Positions 45,829 through 54,835 of a DNA stretch of 64,000 nt are shown here, piece by piece. Position 1 is the first letter of the stretch; the number at the start of each line of letters is the position of its first letter. Under the pieces are notes generated by a model, which saw nothing but the letters and a program-made list of their open reading frames with translations, did no database searches and was not told the DNA's origin. The DNA lies in contig NZ_JALGYW010000009.1 of the NCBI RefSeq assembly GCF_023111095.1, positions 154,103 to 218,102 on the forward strand. The letters are read 5' to 3'. Source of the stretch: Maribellus sp. YY47. GTDB taxonomy: Bacteria; Bacteroidota; Bacteroidia; Bacteroidales; Prolixibacteraceae. The position numbers and the translations under genes are program-made.

Positions 45829-47436
45829 ATGAAAGGTAAAATATTATTAGTATTACTATCAACTTGCTTTCTATTTTCTTGTAGTGATTTCCTCGATCGA
45901 AACTCGTTGGTTGGGCTATCTGAAGGAGATTTTTGGCAATCGGAAAATGATGCAATAATGGGAGTAAATGCCATATACAATGTTAATAAGGAATTTACTA
46001 ACAGCATAGTCATTTATGGCATGTTAGACGACTTTACCGACATCTCTTATCAATCGTGGTCATCAGGCTTAACAACAGGAACTTACCCTGCTAACGGAGG
46101 ATTTTACTCAGGTGCATGGGGTATGTTTTTTAAAGGTATTTATAGAGCAAATACTGCTATTCAACAAATATCTAATATCCAAATGAATGAAGATTTAAAA
46201 AATCGCACACTTGGCGAGGCTACATTCTTTAGAGGATATTTCTACTTTAAATTGTGGGACTTTTTTGGAGGTGTTCCTATCTACGATTATCCGATGAATG
46301 TTAACGAGGCATATAAAGCCCGGAATACAGACCAAGAAGTTTACGAATTTATTGTAAAAGACATGACAGAGGCATATAAGCTATTACCCGAAAGTTATGC
46401 AGGAGAAAACGTTGGAAGAGTTACAAAATGGGCAGCATTGGCTATGCGCGGAAAAGCTCATCTTTGGGCTAAAGAATACGAAAAAGCAGCTTCAGATTTT
46501 AAAGAAATCATGGATGAAAGCGACAGAGAATTATTAGCTGATTATCACACTTTATTTAGGGTAGCCGGGAATAACAATAGTGAGGTTATTTTCGATGTTC
46601 AGTATATTGAGGAATCAGGACAAGGTATTGCAACTGATAGAAATTATGGAAATGCATCGGGGGTAACAAGAGGCTCGCAACGCACTCGCCCTACCCCTAA
46701 ATTGGTAAATTCGTACGAAATGGCAGATGGTTCTCCTTTCGACTTCAGTAATTATACAAATGCACGAGGAGAAGTTTTTAATCCCAACAGTATAGAAGAT
46801 TGGAATGATGAAGAATCTGTAAGAAAACTATTCGAAAATAGGGATCCTCGTATGAATCAATCAATAGTTGTTCCTTGGTCTGAATTTGTAGGAAAAACCG
46901 GGGCATCTTTGGAGTACAAATTCCCGGTGGTTGCAGGCGATCCCAATGCATATGTACCGATATGGACAAAGGGAAGCTATGCTTGGCGTAAGTTTGTAGA
47001 AACCGGTTCGGGCTATACACTGCAAGATAATATGCCTCAGAATATCCCTCTTATTCGTTTGGCCGATGTAATATTGATGTATGCCGAAGCAAAGAATGAA
47101 GCTCTTTCTGCCCCCGACCAATCGGTGTTCGATGCTGTAAAATCTATACGTACCCGTGCCGGAATGCCCAATCTTCCTTCAGGATTAAACAAAGAACAAA
47201 TGCGCGAAAGGATTCGCCACGAAAGAATGATTGAACTTTGCGGAGAAGGACAACGCTACTCGGATATACGCAGGTGGAGAATAGCAAAAGATGTTGTAGA
47301 TGGCGTTTGGATGACAGAATTTACCGGGGTAAAAATTCGCCAAAGAGGATTCCCCGACCGTTTCTATCTATGGGCTATACCACAAACAGAGTTAGATTTA
47401 AATCCTGCATTAACTCCAAATCCAGGATGGGAATAA
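45829..47436 (+). CDS. susD: SusD/RagB-like glycan-binding lipoprotein
   Basis: A 535-aa surface lipoprotein that caps the SusC transporter. Lipobox FSC with Cys at residue 18, then CSDFLDRNSLVGLSEGDFWQ, TPR-like helices around residues 100-220 (ATFFRGYFYFKLWDFFGGVP) and the typical C-terminal RIRHERMIELCGEGQRYSDIRRW. It follows susC by 12 bp, as usual. The glycan cannot be read from the sequence. The neighbouring heparinase II-like lyase suggests a uronate-containing polymer. Confidence 0.95.
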   Translation: MKGKILLVLLSTCFLFSCSDFLDRNSLVGLSEGDFWQSENDAIMGVNAIYNVNKEFTNSIVIYGMLDDFTDISYQSWSSGLTTGTYPANGGFYSGAWGMFFKGIYRANTAIQQISNIQMNEDLKNRTLGEATFFRGYFYFKLWDFFGGVPIYDYPMNVNEAYKARNTDQEVYEFIVKDMTEAYKLLPESYAGENVGRVTKWAALAMRGKAHLWAKEYEKAASDFKEIMDESDRELLADYHTLFRVAGNNNSEVIFDVQYIEESGQGIATDRNYGNASGVTRGSQRTRPTPKLVNSYEMADGSPFDFSNYTNARGEVFNPNSIEDWNDEESVRKLFENRDPRMNQSIVVPWSEFVGKTGASLEYKFPVVAGDPNAYVPIWTKGSYAWRKFVETGSGYTLQDNMPQNIPLIRLADVILMYAEAKNEALSAPDQSVFDAVKSIRTRAGMPNLPSGLNKEQMRERIRHERMIELCGEGQRYSDIRRWRIAKDVVDGVWMTEFTGVKIRQRGFPDRFYLWAIPQTELDLNPALTPNPGWE

Positions 47437-47467
47437 TAATTATCATTTAGAAAAAGACGATAGCATT

Positions 47468-47524
47468 AATAGTCCGTTAGTTTTTTTAAATTTCGAGAAA
47501 TAAATAAAAACTTAACGGACTATT
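47468..47524 (+). terminator. Terminator between susD and the lyase gene
   Basis: AATAGTCCGTTA (47468-47479) pairs with TAACGGACTATT (47513-47524), a perfect 12-bp stem with a 33-nt AT-rich loop, followed by TTTAAATAA. It may cause partial termination after susD. Confidence 0.6.
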
Positions 47525-47583
47525 TTTAAATAATACCATTCTACTTGGAAATTTGCCTAATTTCTTCTTTTATTAAAATTTAT

Positions 47584-50265
47584 ATGTCAAAAAAAATATT
47601 CATTACTTTTTATTTTTTATTCTTCTACGCTATTTATTCTTTTTCTCAACAAAAAGAGGAAGAATTTATTTATAATTTAACTCCCGAATGTGTTTCTACT
47701 AACAATAAAACTACTGAAAGAGTTAATCAGAATAAACAAATACAACTAAAAAAAGACATAGCTTCTCTTGATTCTGTATATCGAAAGAAACCTGATATAA
47801 TATTTGAAATAAAGGCACCAAGCTCCGGGTGGTATGAAATGATTTCCCATGTAAAACGTCAGGAAATTCTTCCGGGCTATGTAAAAGATTTATGCATTCA
47901 AATGCAATTTGATAATCTACGAAAAACAAAAAGAATTGTTTCGGATGCTAGAGATTACGAATTTCATGTTTTGGGCAGTTTTTTTCTTCCTCAAAAAAAA
48001 GTGAAACTGAAGATATGGCTTCCCCGTAACATACAATTCGAGAAAATAGAAATAAAGAAATATATACCCACCAAAGTGCCCACCGCGGCACAAAACTATC
48101 AACCCAATATTATACCTCCAAGAACTCACCCACGCCTTTGGGTAAATAAAGAATCATTACCATTAATCAGGTCTCGTTTAAATAAAAAAGAAAATAGTGA
48201 AGCATGGCAAAAAGTTGAAAATAGTGCTTTAAAGAAATATACATTTCATTTTTCTCCGCTACACGAGATATCTTATTCGACCGATTTAGAAAAAAATGTA
48301 GAAACAAAAGCCTTTTACTATCTAATGACAGGCAACAAATCAATAGGAAAGGAAGCTATCGGTCTTATATTAAATTACTTATCGGTTTTGGAGTATGGCA
48401 ATATTAACTATGGAGATATAACAAGAAATATAGGACACTCGATTTATGTATCGGCTCTCGTGTATGACTGGTGTAACGATTTATTAACAGAAAAGGATAA
48501 AGAGAAACTTTATAACTCAATGATGCTTCTGGCAAGAAAAATGAGCATTGGTTGGCCTCCTTTCAAAGAAAGTGTTGTAAATGGGCACGGAGCCGAAGCA
48601 CAAGTAAATCGCGATTTATTAGCTATGAGCATAGCTATTTATGAACGAGATCCAATACCATACAAATACACTTCATTTGTCGTTCTTGAAGAGTTAGTTC
48701 CCATGCGCCGCTTTGAATATCAATCTAGTCGCCATAGTCAGGGCATTGATTATGGAGCATATAGGCATATGTGGGAAATGAATGCTGCCTGGCTATTTTA
48801 CCGGATGTCGGGATTACAGGTATTTGACGATAATATAAAAAGATTACCTCTCTATTGGCTGTATATGAGACTGCCTAACGGACAATTGTTTCGAGACGGA
48901 GACGTATTCCGAGAAACTAGTCGCACAAAATCATATTATTGGAAACAACCCGAAATGCTGTTGCTTGACTATACTTACTCTGATAATGCCATTTTAAAAG
49001 GAGAATTTCTACGACAAGGAGAGTTGCCGGATAATCCAATATTATTCCTCTTATTAAACAATCCGGATTTAATTCCTCAAAAGAGTTATAGCCATTTCCC
49101 ATTAGCAATTGAAACCGGACCTGTAACCGGTTCTCTTATCTCTAGAACAGGATGGGATATGAGTGCCTCAAGTAAAAACGTAATTGCAGAAATAAAAGGA
49201 GGTGGATTTCATTTCGGGAATCATCAACATGCAGATGCAGGAGCAATCCAATTATATTATCATGGCATGCAAATATGCGACCTAGGACTTTATATAGCTT
49301 ACGGCATACCTTATGATTTTAATTTTAATAAAAGATCTGTTTCTCATAGTATGATGCTTGTTGTTGACCCTAAAGAATCGTTTGGAGAAAATCTGGTTAA
49401 CGATGGCGGAACAAAATTCAACCGGCGCTGCCCAAAATCTTTACTTGAAGCGCAACAAGACAAATGGTTCGATAACGGAACTGTTATCTCATCGGATATA
49501 GGATACACTGATAATAAATTTTTGTACAGCTACTTTAAAGTTGATCTTACAAAGGCATATACGCATAAAATAAAAGATTATAAAAAAACATTTTGCTTTG
49601 TTAATACGAAAAGGGAGGACATTCCTGCTTTTATTATCACACTAGACGACATAACTACCATTGATGCAGATCTCAAAAAATATTGGAAAATCAATACTCT
49701 AAATAAACCTACCATAACAGATTCTGTAATTATTTTACATAATAAAGACGAAGCCGAAGTAGAAGGGAAAGTACATATAAAAACTATACTCCCCTCTATA
49801 GAAAATAGAGATGTTTCTTCATGGAATAACCAGGATACATGCCATTTTATTGATTCCCATTATACTATTGTAAAAACGCAAGACGATGAATCCAAAGGAT
49901 ACCATATTGCTATTAGTCCAAAATCGGCAAGCCTTCGCGATAAGTTCTTAAATGTATTTATAATGACGGAAGATAGTATCCAGCCTTTGCCTGTAAATTT
50001 TAAAGAAAAAGACGGAAAATATATTGTAAATATCTCAGACTATATTGTTGTATTAAATTCTGATACCGGCTTTATAAAACATCCTTTTAATCTTTATTTA
50101 TCCCAAAGCGAACAAGATGTAATACTAACAGGATTAAAACCCGGACGATGGCGTTTGTTTTGCCAAAACAATAATATAACTTCTGAGTTCACTGTAAATA
50201 AAAATAAATGCTCATTCTCATTTAAAAGTGAAATTGGAAATTATATTATTTCGCCCATCCCGTAA
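47584..50265 (+). CDS. Heparinase II-like polysaccharide lyase (PL21-like)
   Basis: An exported 893-aa lyase. Signal peptide at residues 1-20 (FFYAIYSFSQQ). Then an N-terminal beta domain, an alpha/alpha toroid beginning at PPRTHPRLWVNKESLPLIR, and a C-terminal beta-sandwich. Compared by eye with Pedobacter heparinase II (PL21), the catalytic positions are kept: His335 and Glu338 in NGHGAEAQVN (His202/Glu205), Tyr390 in HSQGIDYG (Tyr257) and His547 in GNHQHADAGA (His406). DITRNIGHSIYVSALVYDW and LVYDW also match that enzyme. It should cleave uronic-acid polymers by beta-elimination. Start at ATG 47584, which places the signal peptide at the N-terminus. Confidence 0.85.
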   Translation: MSKKIFITFYFLFFYAIYSFSQQKEEEFIYNLTPECVSTNNKTTERVNQNKQIQLKKDIASLDSVYRKKPDIIFEIKAPSSGWYEMISHVKRQEILPGYVKDLCIQMQFDNLRKTKRIVSDARDYEFHVLGSFFLPQKKVKLKIWLPRNIQFEKIEIKKYIPTKVPTAAQNYQPNIIPPRTHPRLWVNKESLPLIRSRLNKKENSEAWQKVENSALKKYTFHFSPLHEISYSTDLEKNVETKAFYYLMTGNKSIGKEAIGLILNYLSVLEYGNINYGDITRNIGHSIYVSALVYDWCNDLLTEKDKEKLYNSMMLLARKMSIGWPPFKESVVNGHGAEAQVNRDLLAMSIAIYERDPIPYKYTSFVVLEELVPMRRFEYQSSRHSQGIDYGAYRHMWEMNAAWLFYRMSGLQVFDDNIKRLPLYWLYMRLPNGQLFRDGDVFRETSRTKSYYWKQPEMLLLDYTYSDNAILKGEFLRQGELPDNPILFLLLNNPDLIPQKSYSHFPLAIETGPVTGSLISRTGWDMSASSKNVIAEIKGGGFHFGNHQHADAGAIQLYYHGMQICDLGLYIAYGIPYDFNFNKRSVSHSMMLVVDPKESFGENLVNDGGTKFNRRCPKSLLEAQQDKWFDNGTVISSDIGYTDNKFLYSYFKVDLTKAYTHKIKDYKKTFCFVNTKREDIPAFIITLDDITTIDADLKKYWKINTLNKPTITDSVIILHNKDEAEVEGKVHIKTILPSIENRDVSSWNNQDTCHFIDSHYTIVKTQDDESKGYHIAISPKSASLRDKFLNVFIMTEDSIQPLPVNFKEKDGKYIVNISDYIVVLNSDTGFIKHPFNLYLSQSEQDVILTGLKPGRWRLFCQNNNITSEFTVNKNKCSFSFKSEIGNYIISPIP

Positions 50266-50310
50266 CAACTTGTCAATCAATACAAAATACCATTTCAATT
50301 AAGAATATAA

Positions 50311-50430
50311 ATGATTTTTGGTTATGCAGAAGGGGAATTTTTATTGAGCAAATTTGCTGATGAAATGGTATTTGGTACGAGAAATAGAATTGAGACCGCA
50401 TATCCAGGGGAAGATTACAATCCAATTTAA
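50311..50430 (+). pseudogene. Orphan C-terminal coding fragment
   Basis: A 39-codon frame (MIFGYAEGEFLLSKFADEMV... ending YPGEDYNPI) lies just ahead of a strong terminator. It looks like the tail of a larger protein whose upstream part is gone, possibly an outer-membrane or hydrolase gene of the same locus. I do not recognise the family. Confidence 0.35.
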
Positions 50431-50433
50431 AAT

Positions 50434-50468
50434 ATCCCGGGAATAGTTAAACTCCCGGGATTGTTTTT
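50434..50468 (+). terminator. Rho-independent terminator at the end of the polysaccharide locus
   Basis: ATCCCGGGA (50434-50442) pairs with TCCCGGGAT (50453-50461), followed by TGTTTTT. It closes the rightward polysaccharide locus. Confidence 0.8.
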
Positions 50469-50598
50469 CCTTCTGTTGGGAAAAAAGCTCTATCTAAACT
50501 AACTATTAAAACTATCATCTTTAAAGAATAGATGTATGGGCTAAACATTCTCGGTATAATATACTTATCTAATATTTTTAATACTAAAATTTACGCTT

Positions 50599-51600
50599 TC
50601 ATTGTCCTGCGTATATTATTAATAGAATTCCAAATCCAAAAAATACAAACATATAAGTTAGCGTTCTATTTGTCCCTTTGGGCGAATTTTTAAACTCGCG
50701 CCAAATGAAAACGCCCCACAAAGCCGCTACCAAAGTAGCTCCCTGGCCCAAGCCATAAGAAATCGCAGCACCGGCTTTTCCGGCAGCAATCAAGTTAAAC
50801 GAATTCCCGATTCCCCAGATCACTCCGCCAAGTACTCCCACCAGGTGTATCGGTAATTTTCCTTTAAAATAAGCTTTGTAGTTGGTCGGTTCACCACTGA
50901 TGAGTTTTTTCAACAGAATTGTATTAAACAGAAAGTTGCTGATAAAAACACCCAGAGCAAAAATTACAAAAGCCGTGTAAGGCGTCATCATGCCTTGCGC
51001 GGGAGAAACAAAATTGTCGAGGTCCATCGATGCGGCTACAAAACGGTAAAAGAACGACATCAATACACCCGCCAGAATCGACACCATAATTCCTTTGGTG
51101 CTTACTTTCTGACTGCCACTGGAAGCTTTTTTATACGCCAGCGCATTAATGATGATGGCTATGGTAATCAAGCCCACGCCAAGGAACAGAAATACCGGAT
51201 CTCCTTTTTGAGAGCCCATGTAATTGATGATTACGCCCAATACGAGTGCGAGCCCAATGCCCACCGGAAAAGCCACCGACATTCCCGCAATGGCAATCGC
51301 CGTAGAAAGCAAAATGTTGGCCGCATTAAAAATGATTCCGCCTAAAAATGCACTTCCGATATTGCCCATATCCGCTTGTTTCAGGTCGGCGATAAAACTA
51401 CGGCCTGCCTCGCCGTTACTTCCCAGTGTAAAAGCCATAATCAGCGACAACAACAGGACACCAATTACATAACCCCAGTAATAGAGTTCGTAACGCCAGG
51501 TTTTACCGGCCAGTTTTTGAGTATTTCCCCACGATCCCCAGCAAAGCATCGTGATAAAGCAAAGAAATATCGCGAATGGATAACTTGTTACTATGTACAT
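50599..51600 (-). CDS. RhaT/ureide-permease-like sugar transporter (DMT superfamily)
   Basis: A 333-aa inner-membrane protein with ten hydrophobic segments. The ends MLCWGSWGNTQKLAGKTWRYELYYW and LGGVIWGIGNSFNLIAAGKA, with GQGATLVAALWGVFIWREFK, are typical of the GRP/RhaT-like and plant ureide permease-like group (quoted in parts). In Bacteroidota such permeases accompany ribokinases and serve in pentose or nucleoside-sugar uptake. The adjacent ribokinase gene is damaged, so the present role is uncertain. Confidence 0.85.
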   Translation of the reverse strand: MYIVTSYPFAIFLCFITMLCWGSWGNTQKLAGKTWRYELYYWGYVIGVLLLSLIMAFTLGSNGEAGRSFIADLKQADMGNIGSAFLGGIIFNAANILLSTAIAIAGMSVAFPVGIGLALVLGVIINYMGSQKGDPVFLFLGVGLITIAIIINALAYKKASSGSQKVSTKGIMVSILAGVLMSFFYRFVAASMDLDNFVSPAQGMMTPYTAFVIFALGVFISNFLFNTILLKKLISGEPTNYKAYFKGKLPIHLVGVLGGVIWGIGNSFNLIAAGKAGAAISYGLGQGATLVAALWGVFIWREFKNSPKGTNRTLTYMFVFFGFGILLIIYAGQ

Positions 51601-51636
51601 GCTTGTTAGTTTTAGGTATAAAATTTTATGATTCTA

Positions 51637-52535
51637 CTAATTATCTCCTTGATTTACCTCCTGCTTTTGCAAAAAAGCGAAAACGTCTTCTACTGATGGA
51701 ATCGATGGCTGGGCTCCCAGCCTTGTAACGCAAATGGCCGAGGCAGCAGAAGCAAAACGCAACGCCTGCTCCCAATCATGTCCTCTCCCCAGTTCAGCCG
51801 CCAACGCTGCGCAAAAAGTATCTCCTGCAGCAGTGGTATCAACAGCTTTCACACTAAAAGCAGGCACGACAAACTGTTGATCCTGACCCTTCATTATACA
51901 CCCCTTTTTCCCGAGCGTTAATACCACCGACTTTACCCCAAGAGATAATAAGCGATCGACCACACCTTCCATTCCCATTTTATCTATAGTAGTCCCTGAG
52001 ATCACCTCCGCCTCTGTCTCATTAACAACAAGTACATCAACTTTTTGGAGAACCTCCGCCTCTATTTTGCAGGCTGGAGCAACATTAAGTATTACTTTCT
52101 TTCCAGCTCTGTAAGCTATGTCACAAATGGTTTTCACTGTTTGGTATGGAATCTCCATTTGCAGCAACAGTATATCTGCCGAAATAATCTCATCTTTATT
52201 CTCCAAAATATATTTAGGTGAAAGCTTTTTATTTGCTCCCGGAGTGATTACTATGCAATTCTCGCCTTCAGCATCCACCCAAATCATAGCTGTACCGGAA
52301 GGAGTATCTTCCACTATAAGTGAAGCCTCAACATCGAGCCCTTCTCTTCGGTAGTATTTTAATGTATTCTCACCGTTGACATCTTTCCCCAAGCTCGTTA
52401 TAAATTTTACGTCTCCTCCTAACTTATATGCAGCAAGAGCCTGATTTGCTCCCTTGCCACCCATAGCCTGCAAAAAATGATTCCCCTCAATAGTTTCTCC
52501 AGCAACGGGAAACCGTTCTAGTCTTGCAATCAAAT
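51637..52535 (-). pseudogene. rbsK: Ribokinase, 5'-truncated
   Basis: PfkB-family kinase from residue-equivalent ~12 of ribokinase onwards: LIARLERFPVAGETI, MGGKGANQALAAYKLGG, GTAMIWVDAEGENCIVITPG and the catalytic Asp segment AVDTTAAGDTFCAALAAEL are intact. The normal opening (VVGSxNxDL) is missing: beyond 52535 the frame continues only as unrelated residues to a TTG at 52602, with no ATG. The first beta-strand, which holds a substrate-contacting Asp, is lost. The break coincides with the truncated 5' end of the lacI-type gene on the other strand. Confidence 0.75.
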
Positions 52536-52539
52536 GAGT

Positions 52540-53493
52540 GGGAAGGCTAAGCAATACCGGATTGGAAAACAATCGCAGGAAAAAGTGAGGGAAACTGCCC
52601 AAAAGCTACACTATGTACCCAACCATTTTGCGGCTAACCTGAGAACATGAAGAAGCGGAACCTTAGCGCTGATCATTCCTTCGCTGAATAATCCATTTTT
52701 TGCAGGCATTGCCAGCGAAATCAATACCGAACTTCGGAAATTCAATTACATCACCATCATCAGCGACAGTGACGAGAATGTGGAAACAGAAAAAATGGAA
52801 CTTCTGCAATTGACAGCCAGAAATATTGAAGGATTGATCATTGTACCGTGCGGCGACCAGTGGAAACACATCAAGGAAATCCAGGACCAGGGAATTCCTG
52901 TAGTTTGCATCGACCGCTATTTTGAGGATCTTGATATTCCCTATATCTCCACCGACAACTACCAAGGTGCTTACAAAGCCACCCGTCACCTGATTGAAAA
53001 TGGGCACTCGCGTATTACCTGTATTCAGGGCGTACAAACCTCAACGCCCAATCGACTGCGGGTAAAAGGATTTATCGATGCCATGAAAGAAGCAGGATTC
53101 GAGTCGGAGAACATTGCCGGCGACGATTTTACCTTTCAAAACGGCTACCTCGAAACCAAGTTGCTGCTTCAGCAAAAACTACGCCCCACCGCTATTTTTA
53201 CGCTGAGCAACACCATTGCCATGGGGTGTATGAAAGCGTTAAAAGAAGAACAGATTAATGTACCGAACGACATTTCATTAATTACTTTCGATGATCATCC
53301 CTACCTCGATTATTTATCTACTCCCCTTTCGAGCATTGCCCAGCCCGTAAGCGACATCAGCAAAATTGCCGTTAAGTTTCTGCTTTCAAAAATTCAAAAT
53401 AAAGAAATTACAACAAGTCAAGTATTACTAAAACCAGTTTTAATATCAAGAAGCTCCATTAGCTCCATAGTTAACACTAAGTTACAAAAATAG
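52540..53493 (+). pseudogene. LacI-family regulator, truncated, with frameshift and nonsense codon
   Basis: The plus strand carries a LacI-type regulator without its first ~20 codons. The remaining HTH tail is seen as LSNTGLENNRRKK in one frame, then VRETAQKLHYVPNHFAANLR in the next, then a TGA at about 52648 in the place of a basic residue before RSGTLALIIPSLNNPFF. The ligand domain is complete to 53493 (VVCIDRYFEDLDIPYISTDN; ITFDDHPYLDYLSTPLSSIA). It was probably the divergent regulator of the ribose-type genes to the left and is now dead as a DNA-binding protein. Confidence 0.75.
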
Positions 53494-54344
53494 ACAACCA
53501 CTTTATCTGGAGATGGTTTTCTTAAATTGAAATAGCAAAGAGGTAATCTGACAATTCTTTAAAATATTTACTAAATGTTTTGTATGTAAATCTTTAGCCT
53601 AACTTGGCCAGTTGTAATCGTTTTCTCATCCTTTCTATGATTCAAATGGACAATACAGCCGTTTTACACGTTCTATACTCAACAGGATTAAAAATCAGTA
53701 ATGTAAAGATTTGCCGTATTCGAAAGTTGAATTACACAATCTAAGCTTAAGACTAGCAAAATATGAGACTAAAAGCTCAAGCTAGGATTGGAACAGACAT
53801 AAAACGGGTTATGACAATAGCGAAAATGTCGTCTTAAGACATATAAGTCGAAGATCGAGAAGTCTCATAGGGACTTCTTCTTATGCCTTGAAACAACTTA
53901 ACAAGATCATACATTATATCGGCTATATCAATCAGTGGAGCTCCGGTAATCGACAACAACCGGCAATAACACCAGTACAGACGATCGGACTAAAAAATAC
54001 CCATACAACGCTAATTACAAGGACAATACAATCTACAAGGCTATTTAATCATCTAAAAATACAGCCCCAAAGACCAATAAATGAAAAATTTGTCACCCGT
54101 TTCGACAAATCTGATCTATTTTCAACCAAAGGACAGATGATAAAGGCCATACAAACATCCTAGCAATATGCTAATAATATGACCATTAACAACACTGCAT
54201 TCTTATTTATCTTCCTAAAAAAACTTATAAAAAGGATAAATCCACGTTCCGGCAATTTTCGACATTGTGCTATAATGTGTAGAAGTGATTCGATAGTGCT
54301 ATACAAGAGGTCACAACATACCAATGATATATACTTTAACCCCA
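53494..54344. other. Gene-poor stretch between the ribose remnant and the replication module
   Basis: No supported gene is seen. There is a hairpin at 53858-53878 (AGAAGTC/GACTTCT). A 91-codon frame at 53888-54163 has composition unlike a protein (many Thr, Gln, Ile and Asn; no hydrophobic pattern) and is not called. No copy of the tRNA-derived 14-mer was found here. Confidence 0.5.
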
Positions 54345-54376
54345 AAAAGGATCCCCAGTTTCCTGAGAATCCTTTT
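54345..54376 (-). terminator. Probable terminator of the leftward replication module
   Basis: AAAAGGAT (54345-54352) pairs with ATCCTTTT (54369-54376). The minus-strand transcript ends GGATCCTTTTTGGGG. It lies just past the last gene of the module. Confidence 0.5.
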
Positions 54377-54403
54377 CGAGATGGATGCAAAATGTGCGAC
54401 GGA

Positions 54404-54817
54404 TCAGTTAACGAAACGCAGTTGCTTCTCCATTACCTTTTTAAGTTCGTTTTCATAAAAACGAATATCCGATACCGGCACATCAATATAATCATACTCT
54501 TCGATTTTCGAAGCGTTAATATCAGTATGAAGTTCCAGTAAACGTGTATTAATTCCGAATTTCCGATATTGATAAATCAGAAAAGATGATGCCATAATAT
54601 CAAAAGGTATTGTTCCCTCGCTTAATCCAACCAAATAATTGTTATAATTATACTGCCGCACCTCCTGTGAAGAATTATCAATCATACGGATAACATCTTC
54701 TAAATGTTGTAATTCTCTAAGTACGATTTGCTGCTCATCAAGAGAAAATTCATTGTGCTCCATCATCTCCAAGGTCTCAGCATAAATTTCGCTAGGCTTG
54801 TATTGTTCGTTTTCCAT
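54404..54817 (-). CDS. Hypothetical protein, last gene of the replication module
   Basis: A 137-aa protein, mostly helical and acidic (SEIYAETLEMMEHNEFSLDEQQIVLRELQ quoted in part as AETLEMMEHNEFSLDEQQ), without signal peptide or known motif. It starts 18 bp after the helicase stop and shares its direction, so it belongs to the module operon. Function unknown. Confidence 0.6.
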   Translation of the reverse strand: MENEQYKPSEIYAETLEMMEHNEFSLDEQQIVLRELQHLEDVIRMIDNSSQEVRQYNYNNYLVGLSEGTIPFDIMASSFLIYQYRKFGINTRLLELHTDINASKIEEYDYIDVPVSDIRFYENELKKVMEKQLRFVN

Positions 54818-54835
54818 ATTTAAAGTGATTTGCAG

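Noticed and set aside
53888..54163. 91-codon open frame left of the replication module
   Set aside because: Its composition (rich in Thr, Gln, Asn and Ile) is unlike a folded protein, and there is no ribosome site or homologue impression.
53494..54403. A nearer attL that would limit the integrated element to about 10 kb
   Set aside because: I looked for the 14-mer CCGTCCTGGGCACT or a close variant here and found none. The only other copy seen is at the tRNA gene.
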